Source: Paludibacter sp. (GTDB lineage Bacteria > Bacteroidota > Bacteroidia > Bacteroidales > Paludibacteraceae). Taken from it: 64,000 nucleotides of DNA. The stretch is taken from contig NZ_WASO01000002.1 in the NCBI RefSeq assembly GCF_009712605.1, positions 221,021 to 285,020 on the forward strand, in the 5' to 3' direction. The notes below the pieces were generated by a model. It had not been told where the DNA came from and did no database searches. It saw only the letters and a list, made by a program, of their open reading frames with translations. Of this stretch, positions 53,265 to 61,333 are shown one piece after another (within the stretch, counting starts at the first letter, position 1; every line of letters starts with the position of its first letter). The translations under genes and the position numbers were made by a program.

Positions 53265-54680
53265 TTATTGGGTTAGTTTTTGAATCATCCCTTTGAAAAT
53301 AAAACTATGGAATGGAAGAACAGCAAACCAGTATAAACGCCCCATTAAACCCTTTGGTCGGAATGTCGCTGTTTGTATCAATTTATTTTCAACAATTCTG
53401 AACTCCAGCCATGCTTCACCCGGCAATTTCATTTCTGCAAACAGGAGTAATCGGCCTTCCGTTTTGTCTGCATACAATACTCTCCAGAAGTCCAATGCAT
53501 CACCAACGTTTAAAGAATTGGCCGATGTGCGACCTCTTCTTAGCCCAACCCCACCGGCTATCTTATCGAGAAGACCCCTTGTGCGCCATAGCCAATTGGC
53601 ATAATACCACCCATTTTCGCCTCCAATACACCATATTTTGTTAATGCAATCATCCCGATCAAAGAATGTTTTTTCTCTAATGTCCTGAAAACATCCAAAA
53701 ATTGGTACCCGAATAAATTCTGATACGTTCAGGTTAAAACTACTGCTTATGAAAGCATCTTTCCAACTTGAGACTACCTCATTGCTTTCAATTTTACTAA
53801 ATGCTCTTTCTAATGCGGTCTGGTAGTCGATGGGGGCAATCTCCAGTATTTTATTAATATCATCGTTACGGCAGACTACTTCTACTTTCATGCTATTTAC
53901 GAGGGCAACTGCCAGTTTATACGATGTTGAAGTGACAAAATACAACCAGTAAGACGATAATTTAGGAGTCATAACCGGTACAATCAAAATGTGCCGTTTT
54001 AACTTTCTGACACCGGCAAATTTCAAAAGCATTTCTTTATATGACAAAATATCGGGGCCTCCTATATCAAAATTGTTATTGAATGTTTGGGGGTTGAATA
54101 TTGTTTTCGAGAGAATGTTGATCACATCTGATATTGCTATAGGCTGACATCGGGTGTTTAACCATCTCGGAGCAATCATAACGGGTAGTTTTTCTACCAG
54201 ATCACGCATTATCTCGAATGATGCGCTTCCCGATCCGATAATAATACCAGCTCTGAGTGTAGTAAACTGATAGTGTCCCTTACTCAGTTCCAGTTCAACA
54301 TTTTTTCTTGATAACAAGTGCTTCGACAATGTCGTTTCATTCACTATTCCACTTAAATAAACAACATGACGCACACTGGTTTGAGCCATTGCATTCCTGA
54401 AATTTTCTGCCGATTTCTGTTCCTGAATATGATAGTCGGATGATGACGACATAGAATGAACCAGATAAAAGGCTCCATCTATCTCTTTGGGAATATTTGC
54501 CAGCGAATCATTATCAAGCAAGTCAATCTGAATGACCTGTATTTTTGACTTTAATGATTCCGGAACAGAGAATCTCTTAATGTCCCTGACACAGCAAATT
54601 ACAGAATGCCCGTTTTCAATTAACACAGGCAGAAGCCGTTTCCCAATGTATCCGGAAGATCCGGTTAGCAGTATTTTCAT
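53265..54680 (-). CDS. SDR family NAD(P)-binding protein with DUF2867 domain
   Basis: Protein of 471 residues. N-terminal NAD-binding LLTGSSGYIGKRLLPVLIENG (about 4-24), then GAFYLVHSMSSSSDY (about 68-82) and HVVYLSGIVNE (about 104-114) as in atypical SDR or NmrA-like proteins. The C-terminal about 200 residues, with FGCFQDIREKTFFDRDDCINKIWCIGGENGWYYANWLWRTRGLLDKIAGGVGLRRGR, is typical of the DUF2867 C-terminal domain (a sugar or lipid-ligand helical-grip-type fold). Known only as an uncharacterised oxidoreductase family. Same orientation as the run of single-gene units downstream. Confidence 0.85.
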   Translation of the reverse strand: MKILLTGSSGYIGKRLLPVLIENGHSVICCVRDIKRFSVPESLKSKIQVIQIDLLDNDSLANIPKEIDGAFYLVHSMSSSSDYHIQEQKSAENFRNAMAQTSVRHVVYLSGIVNETTLSKHLLSRKNVELELSKGHYQFTTLRAGIIIGSGSASFEIMRDLVEKLPVMIAPRWLNTRCQPIAISDVINILSKTIFNPQTFNNNFDIGGPDILSYKEMLLKFAGVRKLKRHILIVPVMTPKLSSYWLYFVTSTSYKLAVALVNSMKVEVVCRNDDINKILEIAPIDYQTALERAFSKIESNEVVSSWKDAFISSSFNLNVSEFIRVPIFGCFQDIREKTFFDRDDCINKIWCIGGENGWYYANWLWRTRGLLDKIAGGVGLRRGRTSANSLNVGDALDFWRVLYADKTEGRLLLFAEMKLPGEAWLEFRIVENKLIQTATFRPKGLMGRLYWFAVLPFHSFIFKGMIQKLTQ

Positions 54681-54735
54681 TTTGTTTCAATAAAAAACAA
54701 CGAACTAAGCTCTGTCTATTTGCAAATGCATTTCT

Positions 54736-55236
54736 CTATTCGCGTCTATAAACATATACCACTTTTTCTATTCCATCTTTGCAGAACGTTTTGACCGGAC
54801 GCATTCCTATTTTCGACGCAACCTTCTGTGACGCCTTGTTTCCCACCTCCGAATAGGAGTAAACCGACTGATAGCCTAATTGTTCAATAGCATATCTTTT
54901 ACAGGCTTCAGCCGCTTCGGTGGCATAGCCCGCATTACAGTACTTTTTAATGATATGGAAACCAATTTCCGGCAAAATATCACCATCGATATTCTGTAAG
55001 GTAATTCCACAATCTCCCAGAAACTGATTATCTGCTTTCCGGATGACAGCCCACAATCCAAATCCTTCATTTTGATAACGTTGCAGATTGCGCTCTATCC
55101 ACGCCATAACCTCCTCTTGTGAAAACGGATGCGGATAATGCTTCATGGACTCCTTGTCAGACAAGACTAAAGAGAGTTCGGAGGCATCCTCCGGCGTTAA
55201 CAGCCTAAGATATAGCCGGGGTGTTTCAAGGATCAT
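54736..55236 (-). CDS. GNAT family N-acetyltransferase (RimJ/RimL-like)
   Basis: Protein of 166 residues. GNAT motifs: LETPRLYLRLLTPEDASELSLVLSDKE (about 3-29), GLWAVIRKADNQFLGDCGI (about 59-77), LPEIGFHIIKKYCNAGYATEAAEACKRYAIEQLG (about 86-119, acetyl-CoA-binding Q/RxxGxG/A region as NAGYATEA) and the C-terminal VYSYSEVGNKASQKVASKIGMR. It uses acetyl-CoA. Substrate could be a protein N-terminus or small molecule. Single gene flanked by repeats. Confidence 0.88.
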   Translation of the reverse strand: MILETPRLYLRLLTPEDASELSLVLSDKESMKHYPHPFSQEEVMAWIERNLQRYQNEGFGLWAVIRKADNQFLGDCGITLQNIDGDILPEIGFHIIKKYCNAGYATEAAEACKRYAIEQLGYQSVYSYSEVGNKASQKVASKIGMRPVKTFCKDGIEKVVYVYRRE

Positions 55237-55331
55237 TTTGTTAGATAAATTAAGTCACTATTTGTGCAGGTTTCTCTCTATTGCGGATCATCTGACTCTC
55301 TTGCAAATCAGGCATACAACCCAATCCCGTC

Positions 55332-55351
55332 TACATATCCGAAAAGTCCGA
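55332..55351. repeat. Dispersed palindrome R2, copy 1
   Basis: TACATATCCGAAAAGTCCGA; differs by three bases from the two exact copies at 56049 and 58126. TCGGA/TCCGA arms surround a 4-6 base loop. Confidence 0.6.
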
Positions 55352-55383
55352 TATCAGCGTACTGGCGCCATCAAGTTGACTGT

Positions 55384-55980
55384 TTATTTATTCGTAAATC
55401 TCATATATTTCTTTACCTCATCTACGTTGTTTTTCGAAGTCAACATTTCTAATAGCTTAAATGCGACATCTAATCCTGTGGCAGGGCCTGTCGAGGTAAT
55501 AATATTTCTATCAATTACTACATGCTTATCCTGCACGTTTACGCCAAATTCAGCAAGATAGTTTCTTCCATATATATCCGTTAAATCGTATGTAGTAGCC
55601 ATTCTGCCCTTTAAAACACCGGATTTTGCAACAGGTGCTGCGGCGGCGCAAACCGCTGCAATTATTTTATTGTCTTTGTCAAAACGGCGTATTACATCCT
55701 GAAATCGCTCATCAAAAACATCTTCATAATATCCTGAATTTTTAAATCCACCAGGAATTGCTAAAGCGTCATATTCATTAAAGTCTATTTTGTCAAATTC
55801 AATCTCAGGACGAACAATTAGGTTCCATTTGCATTTAATCTCAGGTCTGAGTGCCGTGGATATCATATCTACAGGTTCGATTCCTAACTCCCTGCTCCAA
55901 CCAATCACATCTGTGAATACTCCGGCTTCATATTCTTCGAATCCTTGAGAAAGAAAGAGTAATACTTTTTTATTTTTCAT
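55384..55980 (-). CDS. DJ-1/PfpI family protein
   Basis: Protein of 198 residues. The DJ-1/PfpI domain covers nearly all: KVLLFLSQGFEEYEAGVFTDVIGW (about 5-28, with the conserved Glu at about 15-16), ALAIPGGF (about 72-79), and the nucleophile elbow IIAAVCAAAAPVAKSGVLKG (Cys111). The His after the Cys, present in many proteases of this family, is replaced by Ala (CAA), as in some glyoxalase/hydratase-type members. Function could be stress, glyoxal detoxification or chaperone; not decided. It is a single-gene unit between repeats. Confidence 0.85.
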   Translation of the reverse strand: MKNKKVLLFLSQGFEEYEAGVFTDVIGWSRELGIEPVDMISTALRPEIKCKWNLIVRPEIEFDKIDFNEYDALAIPGGFKNSGYYEDVFDERFQDVIRRFDKDNKIIAAVCAAAAPVAKSGVLKGRMATTYDLTDIYGRNYLAEFGVNVQDKHVVIDRNIITSTGPATGLDVAFKLLEMLTSKNNVDEVKKYMRFTNK

Positions 55981-56048
55981 GTCAGTTTATTTTCAGCACT
56001 GGTTTTTTGCTTGCCTACAACGGTTGAGGCTATGTGCCGTAAATTTGA

Positions 56049-56068
56049 TACATATCCGAGGAGTCGGA
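56049..56068. repeat. Dispersed palindrome R2, copy 2
   Basis: TACATATCCGAGGAGTCGGA, identical to 58126-58145. The TCCGA/TCGGA arms can form a hairpin. Confidence 0.7.
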
Positions 56069-56077
56069 TTTAATATT

Positions 56078-56890
56078 TTATTTCAGTAGTTTCCCATTTT
56101 CAACACCTTGTAAAATACTCATTTGCTGAATTGCTATTTGGTTTAGTTTTATCAATCGTTCTTTTTGGGGTATCTGTTCGTTGATAAATACAGCATTCAG
56201 GTTTTCCATATTTGATAAGCAAATCAATTCAGTTATGGAGGCATAATCACGAATGTTTCCTTTCAAATCAGGATTTGTATCTCTCCATTGTTTAGCGGTA
56301 ATCCCAAATAAGGCAACATTCAGAACGTCGGCTTCATTCGCGTAAATGATTGATGTTTGCGCCGCTGAAAGCTCTTGCGGAATGAGATTTTGTTTAATTG
56401 CATCGGCATGAATGTGATAATTCAATTTAGCCAATTCCCGTTTTGCAGTCCAACCAAGTTGTTTTTGTTCTTCTTCCTTTAGCCTTTGAAATTCATTGAT
56501 CAAATACAGTTTAAAAGGGACACTGATAGCAGAACCAAATTCAAAAGCGATGTCTTTATGAGCAAAAGTTCCGCCATACTTGCCTTTTTTTACAATAATT
56601 CCAATGGCATTAGTTTTTTCTATCCATTCCGAAACGCTTATCACAAAACTTGGTAATCCAGCCTGAGTTTTAAAGTGGTCAAATTCGACCACTTTAAAAT
56701 TTGGATTATTTATTTGCTCCCAAGTGCCTAGAAATTCAAGCGTATAGCGGTTTCTCAACCAGTTTTTAATAATATCAGCAGCACGGCTTTCTCCTTCTTT
56801 CGCATTTGCCATGTCGGTAAGTGAAATGTAGTCTTTCTCCTCAACCGATATAATTGTGATATCTGTATCCTTAACATTGATTTTTGCCAT
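56078..56890 (-). CDS. KilA-N domain protein
   Basis: Protein of 270 residues. The KilA-N domain (about 15-125) shows DYISLTDMANAKEGESRAADIIKNWLRNRYTLEFLGTWEQINNPNFKVVEFDHFKTQAG and SVSEWIEKTNAIGIIVKKGKYGGTFAHKDIAFEFGSAISVPFKLYLINEF. The second half (about 140-250) is a helical domain with no name. KilA-N proteins bind DNA and are common in phages, plasmids and accessory islands, where they act as antirepressor-type regulators. No phage structural gene is nearby. Single gene flanked by palindromic repeats. Confidence 0.88.
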   Translation of the reverse strand: MAKINVKDTDITIISVEEKDYISLTDMANAKEGESRAADIIKNWLRNRYTLEFLGTWEQINNPNFKVVEFDHFKTQAGLPSFVISVSEWIEKTNAIGIIVKKGKYGGTFAHKDIAFEFGSAISVPFKLYLINEFQRLKEEEQKQLGWTAKRELAKLNYHIHADAIKQNLIPQELSAAQTSIIYANEADVLNVALFGITAKQWRDTNPDLKGNIRDYASITELICLSNMENLNAVFINEQIPQKERLIKLNQIAIQQMSILQGVENGKLLK

Positions 56891-56957
56891 CCTGTTGATT
56901 TTTATCTGTTATATTGTTTAGTTATTCGGCCGGTCTGAAAAGGGGAAAGCATGTTGA

Positions 56958-57146
56958 TTATGTGTGATATAAAGCAATTTGATTGTATTGGCTTTCCTTG
57001 GTTCTAAACCGTTGTAGATTTTCATAAGCATACATTTTTATTGTTTTTGCCGGCTCTATGCCACCGGATAGTTTGCCCATGCGATGTAATCGCCCAGGAG
57101 CAAGGGTGGTCTTTTGTTCAGGATCACAAATCCCTATACTCTTCAC
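56958..57146 (-). other. Possible relic or spurious small frame with repeat-associated sequence
   Basis: A 62-codon frame reading ICDPEQKTTLAPGRLHRMG and EPAKTIKMYAYENLQRF. I recall similar frames next to repeats in other Bacteroidota genomes, which suggests it belongs to the repeat and not to a gene. It overlaps R1 copy 2 at 57112. Confidence 0.35.
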
Positions 57147-57177
57147 GGAACAGATCGCAGATCTCCGGGACGAGAAG
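57112..57177. repeat. Dispersed repeat family R1, copy 2
   Basis: TTTTGTTCAGGATCACAAAT then CCCTATACTCTTCACGG and ATCGCAGATCTCCGGGACG; about three-quarters identical to 53141-53208 by eye. Lies at the 3' end of the PKD lipoprotein gene. Confidence 0.7.
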
Positions 57178-57179
57178 CC

Positions 57180-57977
57180 TCATTCAAATGTTCCTGCTAA
57201 AGTGAAATATGTTCCGGCTGCTCCGCCTATTATTGTAAATAAATTTTCTTTTACATTGTCTCTTTGAAAGCCAAACGCTTCTCCAACAAAGGTGCTGCTA
57301 ACTAAACAATAAGTTTTGCCGTTGATGTCTTTGGCCATGACACTAAACAAATAAGCATTTTTCTCTCCATATAAAGGATTGTGAACAAGTGCTTTATTTA
57401 TGATAAACTTTTGGTCAAGATAGAAGACAATCGGATTATTCGGTCGGTATGTATGATTGCTGATATTTTTAACAATTGGTGATGTGTACAATACCGGACA
57501 TTTAGGATAAATGCCAATCGGATCCATCGTATTATCCGTAAACTGTTGAATTTGGAAATATATATCAACATTTGAATTAGTTGTCGGCCAACCCTGAGTT
57601 GTATTCGTAGGATCCCAGTAAACAGCTGAAATTTCTATTCGTTTTAGAACTCTATCTAATACAATAATTTTTTTTGATGATTCCCGAAAACTTCCGTTAT
57701 TATTTCTGGCAATAAGTTTTAAGGTATAAGTCCCTGATTTGGCATAGGATAATATAGAGTTATTTTCTTTTGAAGTGCGACCATCTCCCAGATCCCATAG
57801 GACTGAATCAGCATTTATTGAATTATTGGTAACCCGAAATTCATCAAAGGTTCCCAATTTCAAAGTGCTAATTGTATCTCCGTTAAGTGTAAAGGACGAA
57901 ACTGGCGCTACTATATCCTTGCTGCAACTATAAATTGCAGTCGTTAAAATCACCAAAACAATTAATTTGTATTTCAT
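57180..57977 (-). CDS. Lipoprotein with PKD-like domain
   Basis: I use the ATG at 57977 (265 residues). The N-terminus has the lipoprotein signal KYKLIVLVILTTAIYSC with the lipobox Cys at about 18. Residues about 25-105 form a PKD-like beta-sandwich (DSVLWDLGDGRTSKENNSILSYAKSGTYTLKLIARNNN), the WDLGDG motif being typical. The rest is beta-rich without a known family. Surface or periplasmic lipoprotein, perhaps binding a glycan. It follows the GHKL-nuclease gene after a 233-base region carrying R1 and R2 repeats. Confidence 0.75.
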   Translation of the reverse strand: MKYKLIVLVILTTAIYSCSKDIVAPVSSFTLNGDTISTLKLGTFDEFRVTNNSINADSVLWDLGDGRTSKENNSILSYAKSGTYTLKLIARNNNGSFRESSKKIIVLDRVLKRIEISAVYWDPTNTTQGWPTTNSNVDIYFQIQQFTDNTMDPIGIYPKCPVLYTSPIVKNISNHTYRPNNPIVFYLDQKFIINKALVHNPLYGEKNAYLFSVMAKDINGKTYCLVSSTFVGEAFGFQRDNVKENLFTIIGGAAGTYFTLAGTFE

Positions 57978-58125
57978 AGTTTCATTTTTAATTGATTTAT
58001 ACTTCAAAAATGGTTCAATTTGTTTTTATAAGAACTCCGACTGCATACGATACACTCCACTAATCGTGGGGCAGCGGAGGGGTTCTTTTGTTCGGGATCA
58101 GAGATGTGCCGATACTACCGTTTGC

Positions 58126-58145
58126 TACATATCCGAGGAGTCGGA
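58126..58145. repeat. Dispersed palindrome R2, copy 3, beside an R1-like fragment
   Basis: TACATATCCGAGGAGTCGGA, identical to copy 2. An R1-like piece TTTTGTTCGGGATCAGAGAT lies just before it (58087-58106). Confidence 0.7.
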
Positions 58146-58210
58146 ACATTCAACCTCCATTGTCTATGAGCCATTGTTAGCAGTCTGTCTTTTATTTAAC
58201 TATTTTATAT

Positions 58211-60175
58211 TTAGTTGCTTGCGAAATCAACTTTTAATTGTTTAGCTTGCTGTTTGAATAATTCCATTCCTGTAATGTCGTCATATCTGTCACTAAGTTT
58301 TTGTCGTAGTCCAAATAATCTTTTTTCTGCTGTGTCAACTAACTGTCCAAAAGTAGTGATACGAACTTTTCCCATTTCAACAGAGTTATTATTTTCAACT
58401 TTACTGATAGGTTGAACTTTTTCACTAAAAGACTCTCCAACAACAAAAGCCTCAATATATGGACTGCCTATAATATTACCACAATTAATAAAATCTTCAA
58501 CGTAACTTTGTGCTTGATTTCTCTCGTCTCTTGTTAGTTTAAAACCTCCTCTTTTAAGTTCGATAATAAGAACTTTATTTAGAGTAGCTAAATTAGAATC
58601 CGTATCAAAAATTTCAGTTCCTGTTATAGATGCTGTTGAATCTTGTAAAACAACAATATCAGGACGTTTTTTATGATTATTAAAGACTTCTTTCCCAATT
58701 TTCTTTTTAAAAACTGTTTCAACAGCCGTTTGTAGTTGTCTATTTGATGAATACTCGGCAGATTCAAATTCGGGTCCAAATAACCATCTTGCCCCAGTAA
58801 CTAATGGATGTAATACGTGTAACTCATCAACATCTTTATCTTTTGAAAGTTTACGTATGGCTTCTATTACAGATATTCGATTATCAATCTCATCTAAAAC
58901 ACTTAAAGCATCTCTGACTGACCATTTTTCAAGAAGTGTATTTAACCCATTAATATCATCTTCTGAAAGATTGGCCAGTTTACTTAATAAGTCTTTTCCG
59001 GAACGAGTCTTTTCAAGATTTATAATTGCTTCTACAGCAATTGAAATAGATTCCGGTTTTGCAGTTGGATGGATAATAGAAATACTTTCAATAGCTTCAG
59101 TGACTTCATATTTTGCTAATGGAGTAAGTTGCGATAGTTCTGAATGAAAATCGCTTTTAATTTGTTGTTTAGTTTCTTCTATTGTGTCTTTAGCAATTTC
59201 TGCGAACATTTTAGTTACATAATTCGAAACTTCGATATAAACTTTTTCCATTGTTTCTGCTTTTTTGAAACTAGTCCAATCTTCGTAAATGAATTCAGCT
59301 AAATCATTAGTTTCAATTACAACAGTATAACGTTTTGCAAATTTCGTTCTGCCATCAATTATAACTTCATTTCCTAAAATCCACGACGGTTCTCCAACAA
59401 GCCTATTGCTTTGCCAAAAGGCAATTCCTTGATATAGTGTTGAACGAGCCGATTTTTGAGAATCTATGAAATGGGCTATAAGTTTGATATTTTCTTCAAC
59501 TTTGAGTTTTGTTGTGTCGATTAATCCAGAATGTTGTTCTAATTGAACAGTTTGTCTGTTTATCGAAACAATAAACTTCGGGTCGTGCAGAAATCGTGCA
59601 GAAATTATTTGCAAAATTTTATCAGGATTAGGAAGATTTTTGGTTACAACCACTTCAAGACGTGTTCCAAAAGAGTTGGATTTAGAAAAATGCGAATCTT
59701 TTATTACAAATGGATGTGTCTCATCTTGTGTCGTAATTACAAACGTTGATTTATTACCTTCTGCATTTGTAATTACAGTATATTCATTGTCAAAACAGAG
59801 TAATCCGTGACGACCAACTCCATTTCTGCCATAAGCTAATCTTTTCCCTTCAACATTTGGTGGAAATACAACGTTTTTACCTTGATGTTTGATGCGATTA
59901 TATCCTAACTTCATCCAACGTTCTTTGAATTGCGTTTCTGTCAATCCAGTTCCATTGTCTTCAACTATAAGTTTTTGGTCGTAAGTCTCAGGTATAAAAA
60001 TGTCAACAGTTGTAGCTCCTGCATCCCAAGCATTTGCGACAAGTTCTGTTAATGCAATTTCGGGTGAATGAACTAATGTCCCCAATGTCCGAATAAGATA
60101 ATCTTCTTCAAATAATGAACCTTGAAATGCTTCATTTGAATTGATAATATCTTTATTATTATTTAGTTTTTCCAA
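58211..60175 (-). CDS. GHKL (MORC/Hsp90-like) ATPase fused to a PD-(D/E)XK nuclease-like domain
   Basis: Protein of 654 residues. GHKL ATPase domain about 25-330: N-box ALTELVANAWDAGA (E44, N48, D51), G1 DNGTGL (73-78), G2 YGRNGVGRHG (115-124), and later a transducer-like segment with FAKRYTVVIET (about 279-289). Residues about 330-440 are a helical linker. Residues about 450-600 look like a nuclease: WLFGPEF (465-471), RPDIVV with D506, IIELKRGG with E539 and K541, then QAQSYVEDF with Q556, the order of PD-(D/E)XK sites, similar to the DUF4263/Shedu C-terminal domain. The fusion suggests an ATP-controlled DNA cutter. It sits in an accessory run. Anti-phage function is a hypothesis; a repair or signalling role is possible. 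Confidence 0.75.
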   Translation of the reverse strand: MEKLNNNKDIINSNEAFQGSLFEEDYLIRTLGTLVHSPEIALTELVANAWDAGATTVDIFIPETYDQKLIVEDNGTGLTETQFKERWMKLGYNRIKHQGKNVVFPPNVEGKRLAYGRNGVGRHGLLCFDNEYTVITNAEGNKSTFVITTQDETHPFVIKDSHFSKSNSFGTRLEVVVTKNLPNPDKILQIISARFLHDPKFIVSINRQTVQLEQHSGLIDTTKLKVEENIKLIAHFIDSQKSARSTLYQGIAFWQSNRLVGEPSWILGNEVIIDGRTKFAKRYTVVIETNDLAEFIYEDWTSFKKAETMEKVYIEVSNYVTKMFAEIAKDTIEETKQQIKSDFHSELSQLTPLAKYEVTEAIESISIIHPTAKPESISIAVEAIINLEKTRSGKDLLSKLANLSEDDINGLNTLLEKWSVRDALSVLDEIDNRISVIEAIRKLSKDKDVDELHVLHPLVTGARWLFGPEFESAEYSSNRQLQTAVETVFKKKIGKEVFNNHKKRPDIVVLQDSTASITGTEIFDTDSNLATLNKVLIIELKRGGFKLTRDERNQAQSYVEDFINCGNIIGSPYIEAFVVGESFSEKVQPISKVENNNSVEMGKVRITTFGQLVDTAEKRLFGLRQKLSDRYDDITGMELFKQQAKQLKVDFASN

Positions 60176-60223
60176 GATTATTTAGGTTTTTTATTTTACT
60201 TAGGCCGTTCGTTTAAGGTTTCA

Positions 60224-60353
60224 GCTAACATAGGCAGCTACACGCAGGAGCGGATTGCAGGCGATTTCCTGTCTAGCCGACAAGCAGCCCGAGCGGAAAG
60301 ATATACTCCGAAAACCACCGCTGCCGACCTTGACGGGTAACTGATGTTATTAG
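60224..60353. repeat. Structured intergenic element with inverted ends, attC/REP-like
   Basis: The left end reads GCTAACATAGGCAGCTACACG, with an imperfect inverted match CTGATGTTATTAG at 60341-60353. The interior contains GGAGCGGATTGCAGGCGATTT and AGCCCGAGCGGAAAG, a type I recall as widespread in Bacteroidota intergenic DNA. Cruciform-like arms make it an attC-like or REP-like candidate. Confidence 0.5.
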
Positions 60354-60367
60354 TTGTTTTCAATTGT

Positions 60368-60715
60368 TCAAACTAATTTCCATTTTAATTGATCATCTGA
60401 CTCACTACAAATCTCAATTGCTCCCATTCCATAGTCAAAACCCAAATGATATTCAATTTGTCGACCATTTACAAAGTCTGCGAGTTCCATTGAGAAACAA
60501 GTCATATTTTTAAACAGCTCTTTTATTTTGTTTAGTTCAGATATGGCAGAGTCTCTTGTAACGTTTTTTAAATCATGCATTAATGACCAACCAGTCACAG
60601 AAAAATGACTTTTGTCTCGACAACTAAAAGTCAAGTCTCCAACTTTATATGAATGTCCGTCAGTCAGTAATACGATTGCATTCTTAATTCTATTTAGCAA
60701 CTCTATTTCGTTCAT
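60368..60715 (-). CDS. Unknown 115-residue protein, second of a small gene pair
   Basis: Protein of 115 residues with no signal peptide or membrane helix. Mixed alpha/beta: IELLNRIKNAIVLLTDG, DLTFSCRDKSHFSVTGWSLMH, DSAISELNKIKELFKNMTCFSMELADFVNGRQIEYHLGFDYGMGAIEICSES. It resembles in style small immunity or single-domain effector-partner proteins, but I recognise no family. It starts 2 bases after the stop of the upstream 79-residue gene, a tight operon. Separated by the structured repeat from the GHKL-nuclease gene. Confidence 0.6.
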   Translation of the reverse strand: MNEIELLNRIKNAIVLLTDGHSYKVGDLTFSCRDKSHFSVTGWSLMHDLKNVTRDSAISELNKIKELFKNMTCFSMELADFVNGRQIEYHLGFDYGMGAIEICSESDDQLKWKLV

Positions 60716-60717
60716 TG

Positions 60718-60957
60718 TTAATTTACAATTTCTGCATCTAAAAGCATTAATGATTGTTGTAAGCCGTCGTCAATAAAGTTTCCTGAAACAGTTAATTCTG
60801 TATTCTCCTTTAGCAATTTCTCGTCTGATTTATTTTTAAATAGGACAGTTATTTTTCTTGGTTGTCCGCCAAAATTTATTTCTGCCGAAATGTAATGATG
60901 TCCACCGTCTACACCAGTTGATAAAATCTTATATGTTGTCAATTTGTATGTCACCAT
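60718..60957 (-). CDS. Unknown 79-residue protein, first of a small gene pair
   Basis: Protein of 79 residues: VTYKLTTYKILSTGVDGGHHYISAEINFGGQPRKITVLFKNKSDEKLL, then ENTELTVSGNFIDDGLQQSLMLLDAEIVN. The pattern of about five beta strands with a central basic stretch resembles a single OB-fold, such as a nucleic-acid-anti-like domain, but this is by eye only. No signal or membrane segment. Start ATG at 60957. Co-transcribed with the 115-residue gene. Confidence 0.55.
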   Translation of the reverse strand: MVTYKLTTYKILSTGVDGGHHYISAEINFGGQPRKITVLFKNKSDEKLLKENTELTVSGNFIDDGLQQSLMLLDAEIVN

Positions 60958-61333
60958 AAAATAACCAATAACGTATAATTTACGAACATTCGTGCATTTC
61001 CAATTTAGAATATTCGTATGCTGTTTTGAAAAATCTGTATCAGTGTTTTTGCTAAAACAAGTTTCTGTTCAAATGTGATTTCTGAGAATCGACTTGTTGT
61101 AATCGGTTGTTATTTAATGTGCTGTGATGTGTGTTTTGTCACAAAGCTTTGAGGTAAAACAACAAATCAACGAGTTGTAAATATAAAAACTTTATTTAAT
61201 AAAATAAATGCTACTTAGTGGATGGGCAGAAAAGAAGATTCTGTTGGATTAATCAACGATTGACTAACCCAATAATTGCAGAAGATTGTTAAGCAGAATG
61301 GGTGTTTATGGCTATCGGCGGGGAGGCAAAGCT
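60958..61333. other. 376-base intergenic region
   Basis: No gene seen. Contains two imperfect copies of GAACATTCGTGCA / GAATATTCGTATG (60985-61022). No clear terminator. Region upstream of the small gene pair; promoter not recognised. Confidence 0.5.
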
